The notes: generated by a model not told the origin, from the letters alone. A DNA stretch of 64,000 nucleotides from Muricauda sp. MAR_2010_75 (GCF_000745185.1 NZ_JQNJ01000001.1:1573501-1637500), one strand, 5' to 3'; numbered from the stretch's first letter, positions 35,850 to 45,749 are shown. Program-made: numbers and translations.

Positions 35850-37274
35850 TTAGGCCAATTCCCAACCTTTGCGATATTCGCGGGTGACCCACTCGTTTGC
35901 TTTTTCATAATTGGTGATTTTCATATTGTCCCCATCCCAGAACAGTTTGCGTCTGCCAGGGTACTCAAAAGGCTCCCAATCACCTACTTTTTTACCTTCT
36001 TTCAATACTTTGTATTGGTAAGCTTTAACGGCTAAATTCCCCATAAGTACAGTTTCTGTCAATCGTCCAGCTTTTTCAAAATTGGAAGATGTTGGGGTGC
36101 CGTTCAAACAGCCATCCACAAAATTGGCCATATGTCCGCCCACACTTCCTGGAACTCGTGGATATTTTGGTGAGGGAGTTTTATACAAATCCATCATTTC
36201 CGAAGGAAGTAAACGCGCGTTTCTGGAATAAGTATCGCAAATAAGTGTACCTTTTTCACCATACATAATGGTTCCGCCACCACTATCACCAATGGTTTCA
36301 CCATCCTTTAATTCATCTGGAAGGTCAGGTTTAATTCCACCATCGTACCAGTTAAGGGCAATGTCTCCATGTTCTTCATGCTCAAACTTCAAATGGATTT
36401 TTGAGGATGGAGGGCAGGAAGGACTATAATCAGCTTCCACAAAATCACCTACCCAAACGGTTGTACAGCTGGCTTCCGCTTCTGTCGGATAGCCCAAATC
36501 AAGAACACTGAAGGGCGTTTCCATGATATGGCACCCCATATCGCCCAAAGCACCGGTGCCAAAATCCCACCAACCCCGCCATTTGAATGGCAGATAAGCT
36601 TCATTGTAATCCCGCATTGCGGCAGGCCCTAGCCAAGTGTCCCAATCCAATTCCCGAGGGACTCTTTGTTTTTTAGCAGGAACTGGGACACCCTGAGGCC
36701 ATACGGGGCGGTTGGTCCAGCAATCTATGGTATGTACTTTTCCAATAATTCCAGATTCTACCCATTCCCGTGCAATGCGACTGCCATCACTTGAAGCACC
36801 TTGGTTTCCCATTTGGGTAACAATTCCATTTTCTTGGGCAACTTTGGTCATTAATCGGGCCTCATAAATGTTATGGGTCAATGGTTTTTCTACATAGGCA
36901 TGTTTTTTCTCCCGCATAAAGGGTAAAGCAATTGTGGCATGCATGTGATCGGGAGTGGCTACCATTATGGCATCTATGTCGTTTAGGTGTGCATCGAAGA
37001 CCTTTCTAAAATCCTTATATCGTTTAACATCGGGAAAAAGTTCGTAGGTGGGTTGGGCACGGCGGTCATCCACATCACAGAACGATACAAATTTTACCTT
37101 GCCCGTCTCGTTAAGTCCGCGAATTACACTTTCACCTCTTCCACCTACGCCAAATGCACCTACATATAAAGTATCACTTGGAGGAACATGGGTCTTTCCC
37201 AAAACATGGCTTGGAACAATTGAAAAAACAGCGGAAGCAGCTGCCGCATTTTTAATGAATTTTCTTCTTTGCAT
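35850..37274 (-). CDS. Gfo/Idh/MocA family oxidoreductase with Tat-type signal
   Basis: About 474 residues. ATG at 37274 is chosen because it begins a twin-arginine signal (MQRRKFIKNAAAASAVFSIV); the frame extends 12 residues further upstream without one. Rossmann motif VGAFGVGGRGESVI, then AIMVATPDHMHATIALPFM and the conserved EKPLTHNIYEARLM. The C-terminal half has GTGALGDMGCHIMETPFSVL and WYDGGIKPDLPDEL, placing it with the exported subgroup as at 18016. Substrate unknown; periplasmic NAD(P) use implies tightly bound cofactor (known for some family members). Confidence 0.9.
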   Translation of the reverse strand: MQRRKFIKNAAAASAVFSIVPSHVLGKTHVPPSDTLYVGAFGVGGRGESVIRGLNETGKVKFVSFCDVDDRRAQPTYELFPDVKRYKDFRKVFDAHLNDIDAIMVATPDHMHATIALPFMREKKHAYVEKPLTHNIYEARLMTKVAQENGIVTQMGNQGASSDGSRIAREWVESGIIGKVHTIDCWTNRPVWPQGVPVPAKKQRVPRELDWDTWLGPAAMRDYNEAYLPFKWRGWWDFGTGALGDMGCHIMETPFSVLDLGYPTEAEASCTTVWVGDFVEADYSPSCPPSSKIHLKFEHEEHGDIALNWYDGGIKPDLPDELKDGETIGDSGGGTIMYGEKGTLICDTYSRNARLLPSEMMDLYKTPSPKYPRVPGSVGGHMANFVDGCLNGTPTSSNFEKAGRLTETVLMGNLAVKAYQYKVLKEGKKVGDWEPFEYPGRRKLFWDGDNMKITNYEKANEWVTREYRKGWELA

Positions 37275-37331
37275 TTTGTTGTTTAGTTTGAATAGTTCTC
37301 CAAGATACAAAAATCAACTCGAGGTCAAAGA

Positions 37332-37988
37332 CTATTCTCCTTCCCACTCCTTGTAAAACTGTTTTAGGTAGTCCAACATGAATTGATGCCGCTCTTGGGC
37401 CATTTTTTTGCCAGTTTCTGTGTTCATTTTTTCATTTAATAAAAGGAGTTTTTCATAAAAATGATTGATGGTCGGTGCCTGCGAGTTTTTGTACTCCTCT
37501 TTGGTCATGTGAAGATTGGGAGGAATATTGGGGTCATACAGAGGTCTGTTTTTAAATCCACCATAATTAAATGCCCTTGCAATACCAATGGCACCCATGG
37601 CATCCAATCGGTCGGCATCTTGCACCACCTGCAGTTCTTTTGATGAAAAAATTTGGGAATTAGTGTCCAAACTGTTTTTAAAGGACATGTTTCGGATAAT
37701 GCTGACCACATGATCAATGATAGGGTTGTTCACTTTTTGGGAAATTAGAAAATCCCGGGCCATTTTAGGTCCCACGGTTTCATCACCATTATGAAATTTT
37801 GGGTCGGCAATGTCGTGCAACAGTGCTGCCAATTGCACTACCAGTACATCCACTTTTTCATGCTCGGAAATCAATTTTGTTGTATTGAAAACCCTTTCAA
37901 TATGAAACCAATCATGGCCACCTTCAGCATTTAGAAGTGTTTCCTTTACAAAATTGACGGTATGCTGTACCAATATATCCTGATTCAT
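37332..37988 (-). CDS. HD domain phosphohydrolase (YedJ-like)
   Basis: 218 residues with the HD metal site: His25/His29 in GGHDWFHIERV, His58-Asp59 in LLHDIADPKF and a later Asp in VQDADRLDAMGAIGIARAF. This last motif is typical of YedJ/YpgQ-type HD proteins, some of which cleave nucleoside di- or triphosphates. Its start overlaps the stop of the plsC-like gene as ATGA, so translation is probably coupled. Confidence 0.9.
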   Translation of the reverse strand: MNQDILVQHTVNFVKETLLNAEGGHDWFHIERVFNTTKLISEHEKVDVLVVQLAALLHDIADPKFHNGDETVGPKMARDFLISQKVNNPIIDHVVSIIRNMSFKNSLDTNSQIFSSKELQVVQDADRLDAMGAIGIARAFNYGGFKNRPLYDPNIPPNLHMTKEEYKNSQAPTINHFYEKLLLLNEKMNTETGKKMAQERHQFMLDYLKQFYKEWEGE

Positions 37989-38722
37989 TTTGAAAGAGAT
38001 ATTCCTGAAACAATCTGCTTTTCAACTTGGGCTATCAATGCTTCCACATCACCTTCAATCTCCACTGGAGGATGGACTTTAAATGTAAGATGGTTACCTA
38101 ATCCCATGGGAAATTTTCCGTAGCGCAGCAACTTCCATGAATTATTTATACTGATAGGTACAATCAATGCGGAAGGTGCATTTTTCATCAACACTTTCAA
38201 TCCCGTTGTACGGAAAGGTTTGGGTACTCCGTTCCGGCTGCGGGTACCTTCCGGAAAAATTACGGCACTACGACTGTTCGTTTCAATGTATTTGCCCAAT
38301 TTTTGGAGTTCAGCAATGCTTTGCTTCGGGTCTTTACGATCTATGAGGGCGGAACCACTGTGTCTCAAATTAAAGGATACACTGGGAATACCTTTGCCCA
38401 ATTCAATTTTACTGACAAACTTGGGATGGTACTTTCGCATATACCAAATCAAAGGAGGAATATCGTACATGCTCTGGTGATTGGTAACAATGATCAGCGG
38501 TCTATCGGTTGGGATGGTTTGCTGGTTTTCAAATGTATATCGGGTACCGAGCACGTTGGTACATCGCATAATGAACCAATTAAGGATGGAAACGCTTCGT
38601 TTGTGCGCATCATACCCAAAGACCTTCAAACAAAACCATTGTATGGGATGAAAAATGACCAGCACCAATCCAAAGCAAATGAAAAAAAGTACGGTCAAAG
38701 GGTATGAAAGCAATTTTGGCAT
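37985..38722 (-). CDS. plsC: 1-acyl-sn-glycerol-3-phosphate acyltransferase
   Basis: Makes phosphatidic acid from lysophosphatidic acid at the inner membrane. 245 residues with an N-terminal membrane helix (about 8-30). The HX4D catalytic motif is NHQSMYD (His82, Asp87) and the substrate motif is PEGTRSR (157-163). Upstream of the HD hydrolase gene with a 4-base overlap. The start is ATG at 38722. Orthology to plsC itself rather than another acyltransferase of the family is probable but not proven. Confidence 0.9.
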   Translation of the reverse strand: MPKLLSYPLTVLFFICFGLVLVIFHPIQWFCLKVFGYDAHKRSVSILNWFIMRCTNVLGTRYTFENQQTIPTDRPLIIVTNHQSMYDIPPLIWYMRKYHPKFVSKIELGKGIPSVSFNLRHSGSALIDRKDPKQSIAELQKLGKYIETNSRSAVIFPEGTRSRNGVPKPFRTTGLKVLMKNAPSALIVPISINNSWKLLRYGKFPMGLGNHLTFKVHPPVEIEGDVEALIAQVEKQIVSGISLSK

Positions 38723-38801
38723 CCTTGGCGAATTGTGGATTTAGGTGAACGAAATTTGGGACTAAAATAAAGCATAGCCAACTTTTTTAATGCTGAAAAA
38801 C

Positions 38802-38826
38802 AAAAAACCACCCTTAAGGGTGGCTT
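38802..38826 (-). terminator. Intrinsic terminator after the bacilliredoxin gene
   Basis: On the minus strand CCACCC-TTAA-GGGTGG (38808-38823) is followed directly by TTTTTTG. It lies just after the bacilliredoxin stop. The plus-strand side also has a T-rich tail, so it may work in both directions. Confidence 0.85.
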
Positions 38827-38848
38827 AATTTTTTAAATCGGGGAAGGG

Positions 38849-39259
38849 TTAACAGAACTCGTTATAGGCTTCCATTAAGTTTTCTGCGATAAGCTCCGCA
38901 GGTCTTCCCTCAATATGGTGTCTTTCGATCATGTGCACCAATTCGCCATCTTTAAAGAGGGCCATACTTGGCGATGATGGTGGAAAAGGCACCATGTGGT
39001 TTCTTGCCGTGTTCACCGCTTCGGTGTCCACTCCGGCAAACACAGTGACCAAGTGGTCTGGTTTTTTGCTGTTTTGCAGGCTCAGTTTGGCTGCTGGTCT
39101 GGCGTTGGCAGCTGCACATCCACAAACTGAATTGACCACAACCAGTGTGGTTCCATCTTGTTTAAGTGCATTTTCAACGGCTTCACTTGTATATAGTTCT
39201 TCAAACCCGGCGGTGGCCAAGTCTGCTCGCATAGGTTTTACCAATTCTTCAGGATACAT
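38849..39259 (-). CDS. Bacilliredoxin (BrxA/BrxB, YphP/YqiW family)
   Basis: 136-residue thiol-disulfide protein with the unusual CGC active site (Cys46-Gly47-Cys48 in NSVCGCAAANARP). Family members remove bacillithiol from proteins; in Bacteroidota this links to bacillithiol use. The rest, KPDHLVTVFAGVDTEAVNTA and PSSPSMALFKDGELVHMIER, is highly conserved. Single gene with its own terminator. Confidence 0.95.
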   Translation of the reverse strand: MYPEELVKPMRADLATAGFEELYTSEAVENALKQDGTTLVVVNSVCGCAAANARPAAKLSLQNSKKPDHLVTVFAGVDTEAVNTARNHMVPFPPSSPSMALFKDGELVHMIERHHIEGRPAELIAENLMEAYNEFC

Positions 39260-39383
39260 AGGCTTCTTTTTAATTAGGTTACAAAGATACGTTTTTGTCG
39301 GGTTTATACCATGACCCTTAACATTGCTTATGGTATTGATTCCTTTGCAAAGCCCTATATTTGGGCTTTAAATTTTTTGAAGG

Positions 39384-40121
39384 ATGATTAAATGGGTGGC
39401 CGCCTTTCTCGGCTATTTTTTATTCCGGTTTCCAGGAGCCATTTTGGGATTCATAGTAGGTAGTTTTTTGGACAACCTTGGAGGGTCCGGAGGCGGCCCT
39501 AAAACCGTGTTTCAAGATTATACGCGGCAACGGGCTTCCCCTGCCGATTTTGAACTGAACTTGCTTTCGCTCTGTTCCATCGTTATCAAGGCCGATGGGC
39601 AGGTGAACCAACGGGAGTTGGATTATGTGCGACAGTACTTTTTGAGTACGTATGGCAAGGAAAAGGCCAATGCCATTTTTAGGACGTTCAATGACGTTAT
39701 TAAAAAGCGGGAAATATCTTCCCAGCGCATTTGTGAATATATGGTGCAGCGCACCCGGTATGAGGTTCGTTTGCAATTGTTGCACTTTTTGTTTGGCATA
39801 GCCCAGGCTGATGGGCAGGTGAGCAAGGCCGAACTTAACAAATTACGGGAAATCGCGGGGTATTTGCGTGTGGGCCGACATGATTTTGACAGTATCATGG
39901 CCATGTTCATCAAGTCCACGGATAATTCTTATAAGATTTTGGAAATTGACAAAAATGCCACAGACGAGGAAGTAAAGAAAGCCTATCGCAATATGGCCAA
40001 GAAATATCATCCGGACCGTGTTGTTACCAAAAATGAGGCCATTAAGAAAGGGGCTGAGGAAAAATTCAAGGAAGTGCAGAAGGCTTATGAGATTATCCAA
40101 AAAGAAAGGGGAATTTCATAG
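39384..40121 (+). CDS. Membrane-anchored TerB-DnaJ (DjlA-like) protein
   Basis: 245 residues: an N-terminal hydrophobic glycine-rich segment ([20 protein letters not shown]) anchors the protein; residues about 50-165 are a TerB-like helical domain ([20 protein letters not shown], with a second [20 protein letters not shown]); residues about 175-245 are a J domain with the HPD motif (KKYHPDRV). The J domain would recruit a DnaK ATPase to the membrane. The same layout is found in DjlA. Single gene between brx and the HupE gene. Confidence 0.9.
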   Translation: MIKWVAAFLGYFLFRFPGAILGFIVGSFLDNLGGSGGGPKTVFQDYTRQRASPADFELNLLSLCSIVIKADGQVNQRELDYVRQYFLSTYGKEKANAIFRTFNDVIKKREISSQRICEYMVQRTRYEVRLQLLHFLFGIAQADGQVSKAELNKLREIAGYLRVGRHDFDSIMAMFIKSTDNSYKILEIDKNATDEEVKKAYRNMAKKYHPDRVVTKNEAIKKGAEEKFKEVQKAYEIIQKERGIS

Positions 40122-40125
40122 TTTT

Positions 40126-40157
40126 AGTTAGGAGTTAGGAGTTAGGAGTTAGGAGTT
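40126..40157. repeat. Tandem heptamer repeat
   Basis: AGTTAGG is repeated four times in perfect register (40126-40153), followed by a partial AGTT. It starts four bases after the TerB-DnaJ gene and lies about 70 bases before the HupE/UreJ start. Copy number could vary by slippage. Confidence 0.8.
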
Positions 40158-40225
40158 GTTGGATGGTGTACACCTCAAAACCAAGACTATAAATCATGAA
40201 TTCTAAACCATAAACAACAAATAGG

Positions 40226-40810
40226 ATGCAAGAATTTTTGTTTTATGTGAAACTAGGGCTGAACCACGTGTTGGATTTTGGCGCGTATGACCATATCCTG
40301 TTTTTATCCGCTTTAGCAGTCCCGTTTACCTTTAAGAATTGGAAGCGAGTTGTAATTTTGGCGACCATATTCACTATTGCTCATTGCACTTCATTGGCCC
40401 TGTCCGTCTATGAGGTCTTTACTGTGGATGTGGAACTCATTGAATTCTTGATTCCAGTCACTATTTTGTTGACGGCACTTTTCAATTTTGCTTATGTGTT
40501 TCGGGAAGCCATGCAGGTGGGATTGTATTTGCACGTTCTGGCCACGGCATTTTTTGGATTGATTCACGGTTTTGGCTTTTCAAACTACTTTAAGATGTTG
40601 ATGGCAGAGGAAGAGGACAAAATCACACCTTTGTTGGGTTTTGCTACTGGAATAGAGCTTTCGCAAGTGACCATTATCCTGATTATTTTGACCCTGGCTT
40701 TTGTGATGTTGGACCTACTAAAAGTTAAAAGACCCATTTTTATTGCGGTGACCTCAATTTTGATCATCGCTATCACAATACCCTTGCTCATTGCAACGTT
40801 TCCCAACTAG
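40226..40810 (+). CDS. HupE/UreJ family membrane protein
   Basis: 194 residues with six or so membrane helices. The family motif is HVLDFGAYDHILFLSALAV at the N-terminus, then FTIAHCTSLALSVYEVF and FFGLIHGFGFSNYF, which hold the conserved Asp/His residues proposed to bind metal ions such as nickel. In other bacteria members import Ni2+ (or Co2+) for hydrogenase or urease; no such enzyme is in this window, so substrate is open. Confidence 0.92.
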   Translation: MQEFLFYVKLGLNHVLDFGAYDHILFLSALAVPFTFKNWKRVVILATIFTIAHCTSLALSVYEVFTVDVELIEFLIPVTILLTALFNFAYVFREAMQVGLYLHVLATAFFGLIHGFGFSNYFKMLMAEEEDKITPLLGFATGIELSQVTIILIILTLAFVMLDLLKVKRPIFIAVTSILIIAITIPLLIATFPN

Positions 40811-40896
40811 AGGCTTCGTTAAATTTAATCGAATAAGGTTGTAAGGGTCTTCCAAAGCAGGTATATTTATTTCATTATCCGCGGATTTAGTGCTAT

Positions 40897-41334
40897 ATGA
40901 AGGAGAGTAAACAAGAAAAATACGACAAAGCGTATCTAAGAATGGCCCAAGAATGGGGCAAACTCTCCTATTGTAAAAGAAGACAGGTGGGCGCCATTAT
41001 TGTTAAAGATCGGATGATTATATCCGACGGATACAACGGAACACCTACCGGATTTGAAAATTTTTGTGAGGATGATGAAGGGTACACCAAGTGGTATGTG
41101 CTCCATGCTGAGGCCAATGCAATCCTAAAAGTAGCCTCATCCACACAGTCCTGCGAAGGGTCCACTTTGTACATTACCTTATCCCCATGCAGGGAATGCA
41201 GTAAGCTGGTGCATCAAGCTGGCATAAAACGTGTGGTATACCAAACGGCCTACAAGGATGATTCAGGTCTGAAGTTCTTGGAAAGGGCAGGAGTAGAGAC
41301 CGTTCATTTGCCCGTTTTGGAAGAAATGGTCTAA
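40897..41334 (+). CDS. dCMP deaminase family protein
   Basis: Zinc deaminase making dUMP from dCMP. 145 residues; the zinc site is His70-Ala-Glu72 (LHAEANAIL) with Pro97-Cys98 and Cys101 (SPCRECSK). The N-terminal part has the insert GYNGTPTGFENFCEDDEG typical of dCMP deaminases (ComEB-like) and not of tRNA or cytosine deaminases. It lies 16 bases before the S41 protease gene. Confidence 0.92.
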   Translation: MKESKQEKYDKAYLRMAQEWGKLSYCKRRQVGAIIVKDRMIISDGYNGTPTGFENFCEDDEGYTKWYVLHAEANAILKVASSTQSCEGSTLYITLSPCRECSKLVHQAGIKRVVYQTAYKDDSGLKFLERAGVETVHLPVLEEMV

Positions 41335-41350
41335 AAAAACCATTGCTATT

Positions 41351-42979
41351 ATGAAGAAAATCAAAGGATATATTTGGCCCACATTGCTAGCTCTAGCCGT
41401 AGCTATTGGGATTTTTATAGGAGGTAAGCTTCATTTTAATGACGGCCCTGAAAAACTGTTTTCCACCAATTCCAAAAAAGACAAACTCAATCGACTTATT
41501 GATTATATCGACTACGAATATGTGGATGATATTGATACCGATAGCATCGTGGATGTTACCGTGAACAATATTTTGGGAAAACTGGACCCTCATTCCGTCT
41601 ATATTCCTAAGAGTGAAATGGAAGAGGTCTCTGAAAGCATGAAAGGCGATTTTGTGGGAATAGGGGTTAGCTTCTACAAATACAAGGATACCATCACTGT
41701 TATTAGAACCATAAAAAATGGACCTAGTTATATCAGTGGGATAAAACCGGGAGACCGTATTCTATCCGCAAATAATGATACTCTTTTTGGGCGCAGAATC
41801 CCAAATGACGATTTAGTCTCCAAATTAAAGGGCAAAGTTGGTACTAAAGTCGATTTAAAAGTATTCCGAAAGTCCGAAAACAAGATTTTGGACATCACTG
41901 TCATTCGTGATCATGTGCCAATTAAAAGTGTGGATGCCTATTACATGCTTACCAAAGATATGGGCTACATCAAAATAAATCGATTTGCAGAGTCCACCTT
42001 TGATGAATTCAAGGATGCCCTGAAAAAGCTCAAAATTAGGGGAGCTGAGAAATTGGTCTTGGACCTGCGTGACAATCCTGGGGGTTATTTGGGCATCGCC
42101 GAAAAATTGGCCGATGAGTTTTTGGAAGATGATAAGCTGATTTTGTTCACCAAAAACAAAAAAGGGCGTGTTAAAAAAGCATACGCTACCAACAAAGGCG
42201 ATTTTGAGAACAAACCGGTCTATGTTTTGATCAATGAACGTTCCGCTTCGGCCAGTGAGATTATTGCTGGAGCCCTACAAGATAATGATATTGGCACCAT
42301 TGTGGGAAGGCGTTCCTTTGGAAAAGGATTGGTACAGCGCGAGATGGATTTGGGTGATGGTTCGGCCGTGCGCCTGACCGTTTCAAGATATTATACGCCG
42401 ACGGGGCGTTCCATTCAAAAATCGTACAAAAATGGGAATCGGGATTACTATCAGAAGTTCATGGAACGGTACGTCAGTGGAGAGCTTATTTCTGCAGATA
42501 GCATTAAAGTAGCGGATTCCCTAAAGTTTGTAACGCCCAAAGGAAAAGTGGTCTATGGCGGTGGCGGAATTATTCCTGATGTTTTTGTTCCCATTGGAAG
42601 TAACGAGGAGGAGGCTATTGAGAGCATGGATGATACCTATCAGTTTTTTTCCCGATTTGTTTTTGAACATTTGGAAAAGGACCGAACCCGCTATGCGGAC
42701 TATACCCGAAATCAGTTTTTGGATGAATACCGAGTGGACGACATCCTTTTTGATGAGTTCATTGAGTTTGTACTGAACCGAAAGGTCAAACTAGACTTTT
42801 ATGCTCAGGAAGACAAGATAAAAGCTTTTATAAAAGCGAACATAGCCGAACAACTGTACTCACCCAACCTTTCGGCCCAAATCAAGGGAGAGTACGATTC
42901 CATGCTCAAAAAGGTAAAGGATATTGACGCCGCTGTCATAGAACGGTCTTCAGAAGGTATAATCGGGATGCACAATTAA
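41351..42979 (+). CDS. S41 family C-terminal processing peptidase
   Basis: 542 residues: a signal anchor (IWPTLLALAVAIGIFIGGK), a PDZ domain at about 90-175 (GVSFYKYKDTITVIRTIKNG, ISGIKPGDRILSANNDTLF) and the tail-specific protease core. The catalytic dyad is Ser300 in the SASASE motif and Lys325 in SFGKG. It cleaves exported proteins at their C-termini. The last 150 residues are a helical extension as in Bacteroidota CtpA-like enzymes. Its stop shares TTAA with the convergent small gene at 42976. Confidence 0.94.
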   Translation: MKKIKGYIWPTLLALAVAIGIFIGGKLHFNDGPEKLFSTNSKKDKLNRLIDYIDYEYVDDIDTDSIVDVTVNNILGKLDPHSVYIPKSEMEEVSESMKGDFVGIGVSFYKYKDTITVIRTIKNGPSYISGIKPGDRILSANNDTLFGRRIPNDDLVSKLKGKVGTKVDLKVFRKSENKILDITVIRDHVPIKSVDAYYMLTKDMGYIKINRFAESTFDEFKDALKKLKIRGAEKLVLDLRDNPGGYLGIAEKLADEFLEDDKLILFTKNKKGRVKKAYATNKGDFENKPVYVLINERSASASEIIAGALQDNDIGTIVGRRSFGKGLVQREMDLGDGSAVRLTVSRYYTPTGRSIQKSYKNGNRDYYQKFMERYVSGELISADSIKVADSLKFVTPKGKVVYGGGGIIPDVFVPIGSNEEEAIESMDDTYQFFSRFVFEHLEKDRTRYADYTRNQFLDEYRVDDILFDEFIEFVLNRKVKLDFYAQEDKIKAFIKANIAEQLYSPNLSAQIKGEYDSMLKKVKDIDAAVIERSSEGIIGMHN

Positions 42980-43179
42980 TCCTTGTTCAGCTTTTTCTGT
43001 ATTTTTTTTGAGGTCATAAAAATCAGCAAGAGTACAATGGCGCACAATGAGGCCACTATCCCTATCAAAGCTACGGTACTATCCCCTTCAAAGGGATTTT
43101 CAAAATCTACCAATGTTACATTGTAGCCAATAAGAGCCAAGGCCAGAATAATAAGGATAATGCTGAATGTTTTATTCAT
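42976..43179 (-). CDS. Small two-helix membrane protein
   Basis: 67 residues with two hydrophobic helices (SIILIILALALIGYNVTLV and VALIGIVASLCAIVLLLIFM) joined by a short acidic loop, and a lysine-rich tail (SKKIQKKLNKD). No known domain recognised. It lies nine bases downstream of the MarC gene on the same strand, so the two are probably co-transcribed. Confidence 0.72.
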   Translation of the reverse strand: MNKTFSIILIILALALIGYNVTLVDFENPFEGDSTVALIGIVASLCAIVLLLIFMTSKKIQKKLNKD

Positions 43180-43188
43180 GGTATGGCT

Positions 43189-43770
43189 TTATAGATGCTC
43201 AAAGAGCTGGTTGATGTTGGCTGCAAAAAGCTTTACGGCAATGGCCAAGAGTATTACACCGAATACTTTTCTAATAATACTGAGGCCTATTTTCCCCAAG
43301 ACCCGCTCAATTTTGGCGCTTGATTTAAGCACAATATATACAAAGATAATATTTAGGATAATGGCAACAATAATGTTTTCCACATGATATTCCGCTCTAA
43401 GGGCCAAGAGTGAGGTCATGGTGCCCGCTCCGGCAATCAGTGGAAAAGCAATGGGAACTATGGAGGCACTTTCAGGCTCATCATCTTTGTAAAGGGTAAT
43501 GCCCAAGATCATTTCAATGGCCAAAAAGAAGATGATAAAGGAACCCGCCACAGCAAAAGAGTTGACATCTATACCGATTAGCGAAAGGATTCGTTCCCCA
43601 ACAAAAAGAAAGGCCACCATTATACAGGCCGCCACAATGGAAGCTTTTTCAGACTGAATATGGCCCACTTTGCTGCGCAAGGATATAATTATGGGAATAC
43701 TGCCCACAATATCAATTACCGCAAAAAGGATCATACTGGCAGTTGCAATTTCCTTAAAATTCAAATTCAT
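43189..43770 (-). CDS. MarC family integral membrane protein
   Basis: About 193 residues with six membrane helices (MILFAVIDIVGSIPIIISL, FAVAGSFIIFFLAIEMILGI, SIVPIAFPLIAGAGTMTSLL). The two SIP/AFP-L-AGAG segments are the MarC signature. Despite the name, the family has no proven role in multidrug resistance. ATG at 43770 is preferred; an in-frame ATG at 43794 would add eight residues. Confidence 0.92.
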   Translation of the reverse strand: MNLNFKEIATASMILFAVIDIVGSIPIIISLRSKVGHIQSEKASIVAACIMVAFLFVGERILSLIGIDVNSFAVAGSFIIFFLAIEMILGITLYKDDEPESASIVPIAFPLIAGAGTMTSLLALRAEYHVENIIVAIILNIIFVYIVLKSSAKIERVLGKIGLSIIRKVFGVILLAIAVKLFAANINQLFEHL

Positions 43771-43863
43771 CACGTTGCTTTTTTTGGTCTGCAAATGTAC
43801 GTCTTAAAACGACTTTTGGATGATATAAAATGTTGGGAAAACATCAATTTTTTTGTTTTGGAT

Positions 43864-43871
43864 TACCTTTG
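43864..43871 (+). promoter_or_regulatory. Likely -7 promoter element of the DUF3109 gene
   Basis: TACCTTTG is an exact TAnnTTTG match ending 20 bases before the chosen start at 43892. No clear TTG box at 17-23 bases upstream. It supports the ATG at 43892 over the in-frame ATG at 43853, which lies upstream of it. Confidence 0.4.
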
Positions 43872-43891
43872 CCCCAAAAGAAGGGAAACAG

Positions 43892-44464
43892 ATGTTTCAG
43901 ATAGGTAAAACCATAGTGTCCGAAGAGATTCTGGAAAACGATTTTGTATGCAACCTAAATGCGTGCAAAGGTGCTTGTTGTGTTGGAGGGGAATATGGGG
44001 CACCAGTGGAGGATGCGGAAACCGATATTCTGATAAATATTTACGAAAAAGTAAAGCCCTATCTAAGGCCTGAGGGCATTAAGGCCATTGAAGAGCAAGG
44101 GACTTTTGTAAAAGGGGAAGATGGAGAATGGGAAACCCCCTTGGTAAAAAACAGTGAATGTGCCTACGTTATTTTTTCTGAGGAAGGGATCGCCAAATGT
44201 GGCATTGAAGCCGCTTGGGAAGATGGTGCGGTAAAATGGCGAAAGCCCGTTTCTTGCCACCTGTATCCTGTCCGTACCCGTGAATATTCCGAGTTTACCG
44301 CGGTAAACTACCATAAATGGGAAATATGTGATCCTGCTTGTAGTTTGGGAAAAGAATTAAAAGTGCCCGTTTACAAGTTTGTAAAAGACGCCCTAATTCG
44401 GAAATTTGGAAAGAAATGGTACGAAGAATTGGAGGAAGTGGCCGTGGGCCATGCTAAATCGTAG
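43892..44464 (+). CDS. DUF3109 family cysteine-rich protein
   Basis: About 190 residues. ATG at 43892 (MFQIGKTIVSEEIL) is the usual N-terminus for this family. Eight or so conserved cysteines are visible: VCNLNACKGACCVGGEYGAP near the start, then ECAYVIF, KCGIEAAW, PVSCHLYPVRT and EICDPACSLG. The pattern suggests bound zinc or an iron-sulfur cluster, related to YkgJ-like proteins. Function unknown. It converges with the kinase gene and overlaps it by 11 bases. Confidence 0.9.
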   Translation: MFQIGKTIVSEEILENDFVCNLNACKGACCVGGEYGAPVEDAETDILINIYEKVKPYLRPEGIKAIEEQGTFVKGEDGEWETPLVKNSECAYVIFSEEGIAKCGIEAAWEDGAVKWRKPVSCHLYPVRTREYSEFTAVNYHKWEICDPACSLGKELKVPVYKFVKDALIRKFGKKWYEELEEVAVGHAKS

Positions 44465-45749
44465 GGATGTCCAAGATCACCTTGGTTCCCTTTGGGCTGC
44501 CATCCGTATTGAACAAGTCCACAATATCCACATCAAATTTGTTCTGGTAATCTTTTGAGAAATTGGCCAATCGCTCCTTGGTGATTCGGATACCGACTGA
44601 TTTTCGTTTCAGCACTCTGTTTTCTTTATTGGCCTCGGCGGCTCCCCTACCCACACCATTGTCCTCAATTTCAATGGAAACGTGGTTCTGACTCTTTCGT
44701 TTTACGTTCAAATGAATCATCTTCTTGCCTTCCTTGGGAGAAAGTCCATGCCAAAGGGAATTTTCAAGGAAGGGCTGTAAGGCCAATGAAGGGATTTTTA
44801 TATTGGAGGGGCAGAGATTTTCATCCACAGTGATTTTAAAATCGATTTCATTGGAAAACCGGATGTTCTCAATGTTCATATACAATTCAATGGTCTCCAG
44901 TTCTTCCGCCAAGGTAATTTCCCGCTGGGACGAAGCCTCCAGTATTTTACGCACCAACTTTGAAAATTTGTTCAGATAGTGAACTGCATTTTTTTGCTCA
45001 TTGTTGATGATGTAAAGCTTGATGGAGTTCAATGAGTTGAACAAAAAATGGGGGTTCATCTGGCTGCGGAGCATGTTTTGTTCCAAGGAAAGCACCCTTT
45101 TTTCATTCTTGTTTTGGTACTGTCGGTACAAAATGTAAAGAATGGAGGCCACCAGCCCCACAATCAAGGCACTTACCAATAAGGTGGTCTGGTTTTTCTT
45201 TAATCGTAGGCGCACAATTTCATTTTCTTTGGCCAGAACAGAGATTTGGTTGTTCTTTTTTTCTGCCTCATATCGTACAATAACATCGTTCATGTACCTT
45301 AAATTGGTAGCACTGGAGATTTCCTTTTCAAACTCAGAAGCCTTTTTAAAATAGGCGTAAGCCTCTTTAAAATTTCCCCTTTCCCGTTCAAGGTCGGAAA
45401 GCTTTTGGTATCCGGCAACAACATTACTGGGCATGTTGTGGTTTTGAGCCATTTCCAATCCTTCTTGGATAAACTGATCAGCCTTGTCAAACTCTCCTAC
45501 TTTTGTATACGCCCAACCTGTATTTATAAAAATGGACGAGGTAATAAAAAAATCACCTATATCTTTGGATTCTTTATGAAGGGGTTCCAGCAGCACAAGT
45601 GCGGCATAGGGCATATCCTGTTTTAAATAGACCTGGGCCAAGCTGTTCTTGCAGATGACACGCCCATAATCTGAACCGATTTCCTCATTATAGGCCAGGG
45701 ATTTCCGGTAGTTTTCCAATGCACCCTCCAAATCTCCCTTTTGCTCCAA
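44454..45749 (-). pseudogene. LytS-type sensor kinase, C-terminal part after a frameshift
   Basis: This is the downstream part of a gene whose upstream part is at 45623-46420. It opens at EQKGDLEGALENYRKSLAYN in the middle of a TPR, continues through more TPRs, a membrane helix (TTLLVSALIVGLVASILYIL) and a complete His_kinase/HATPase domain: MNPHFLFNSLNSIKLYIINN with the phospho-accepting His, LQPFLENSLWHGLSPKEG (N box) and DNGVGRGAAEAN (G box). The kinase core is intact, so a fragment could be active if translated on its own. The first codon of the open frame (TTG at 45749) is not a convincing start. The partner regulator is at 46436. Confidence 0.85.
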
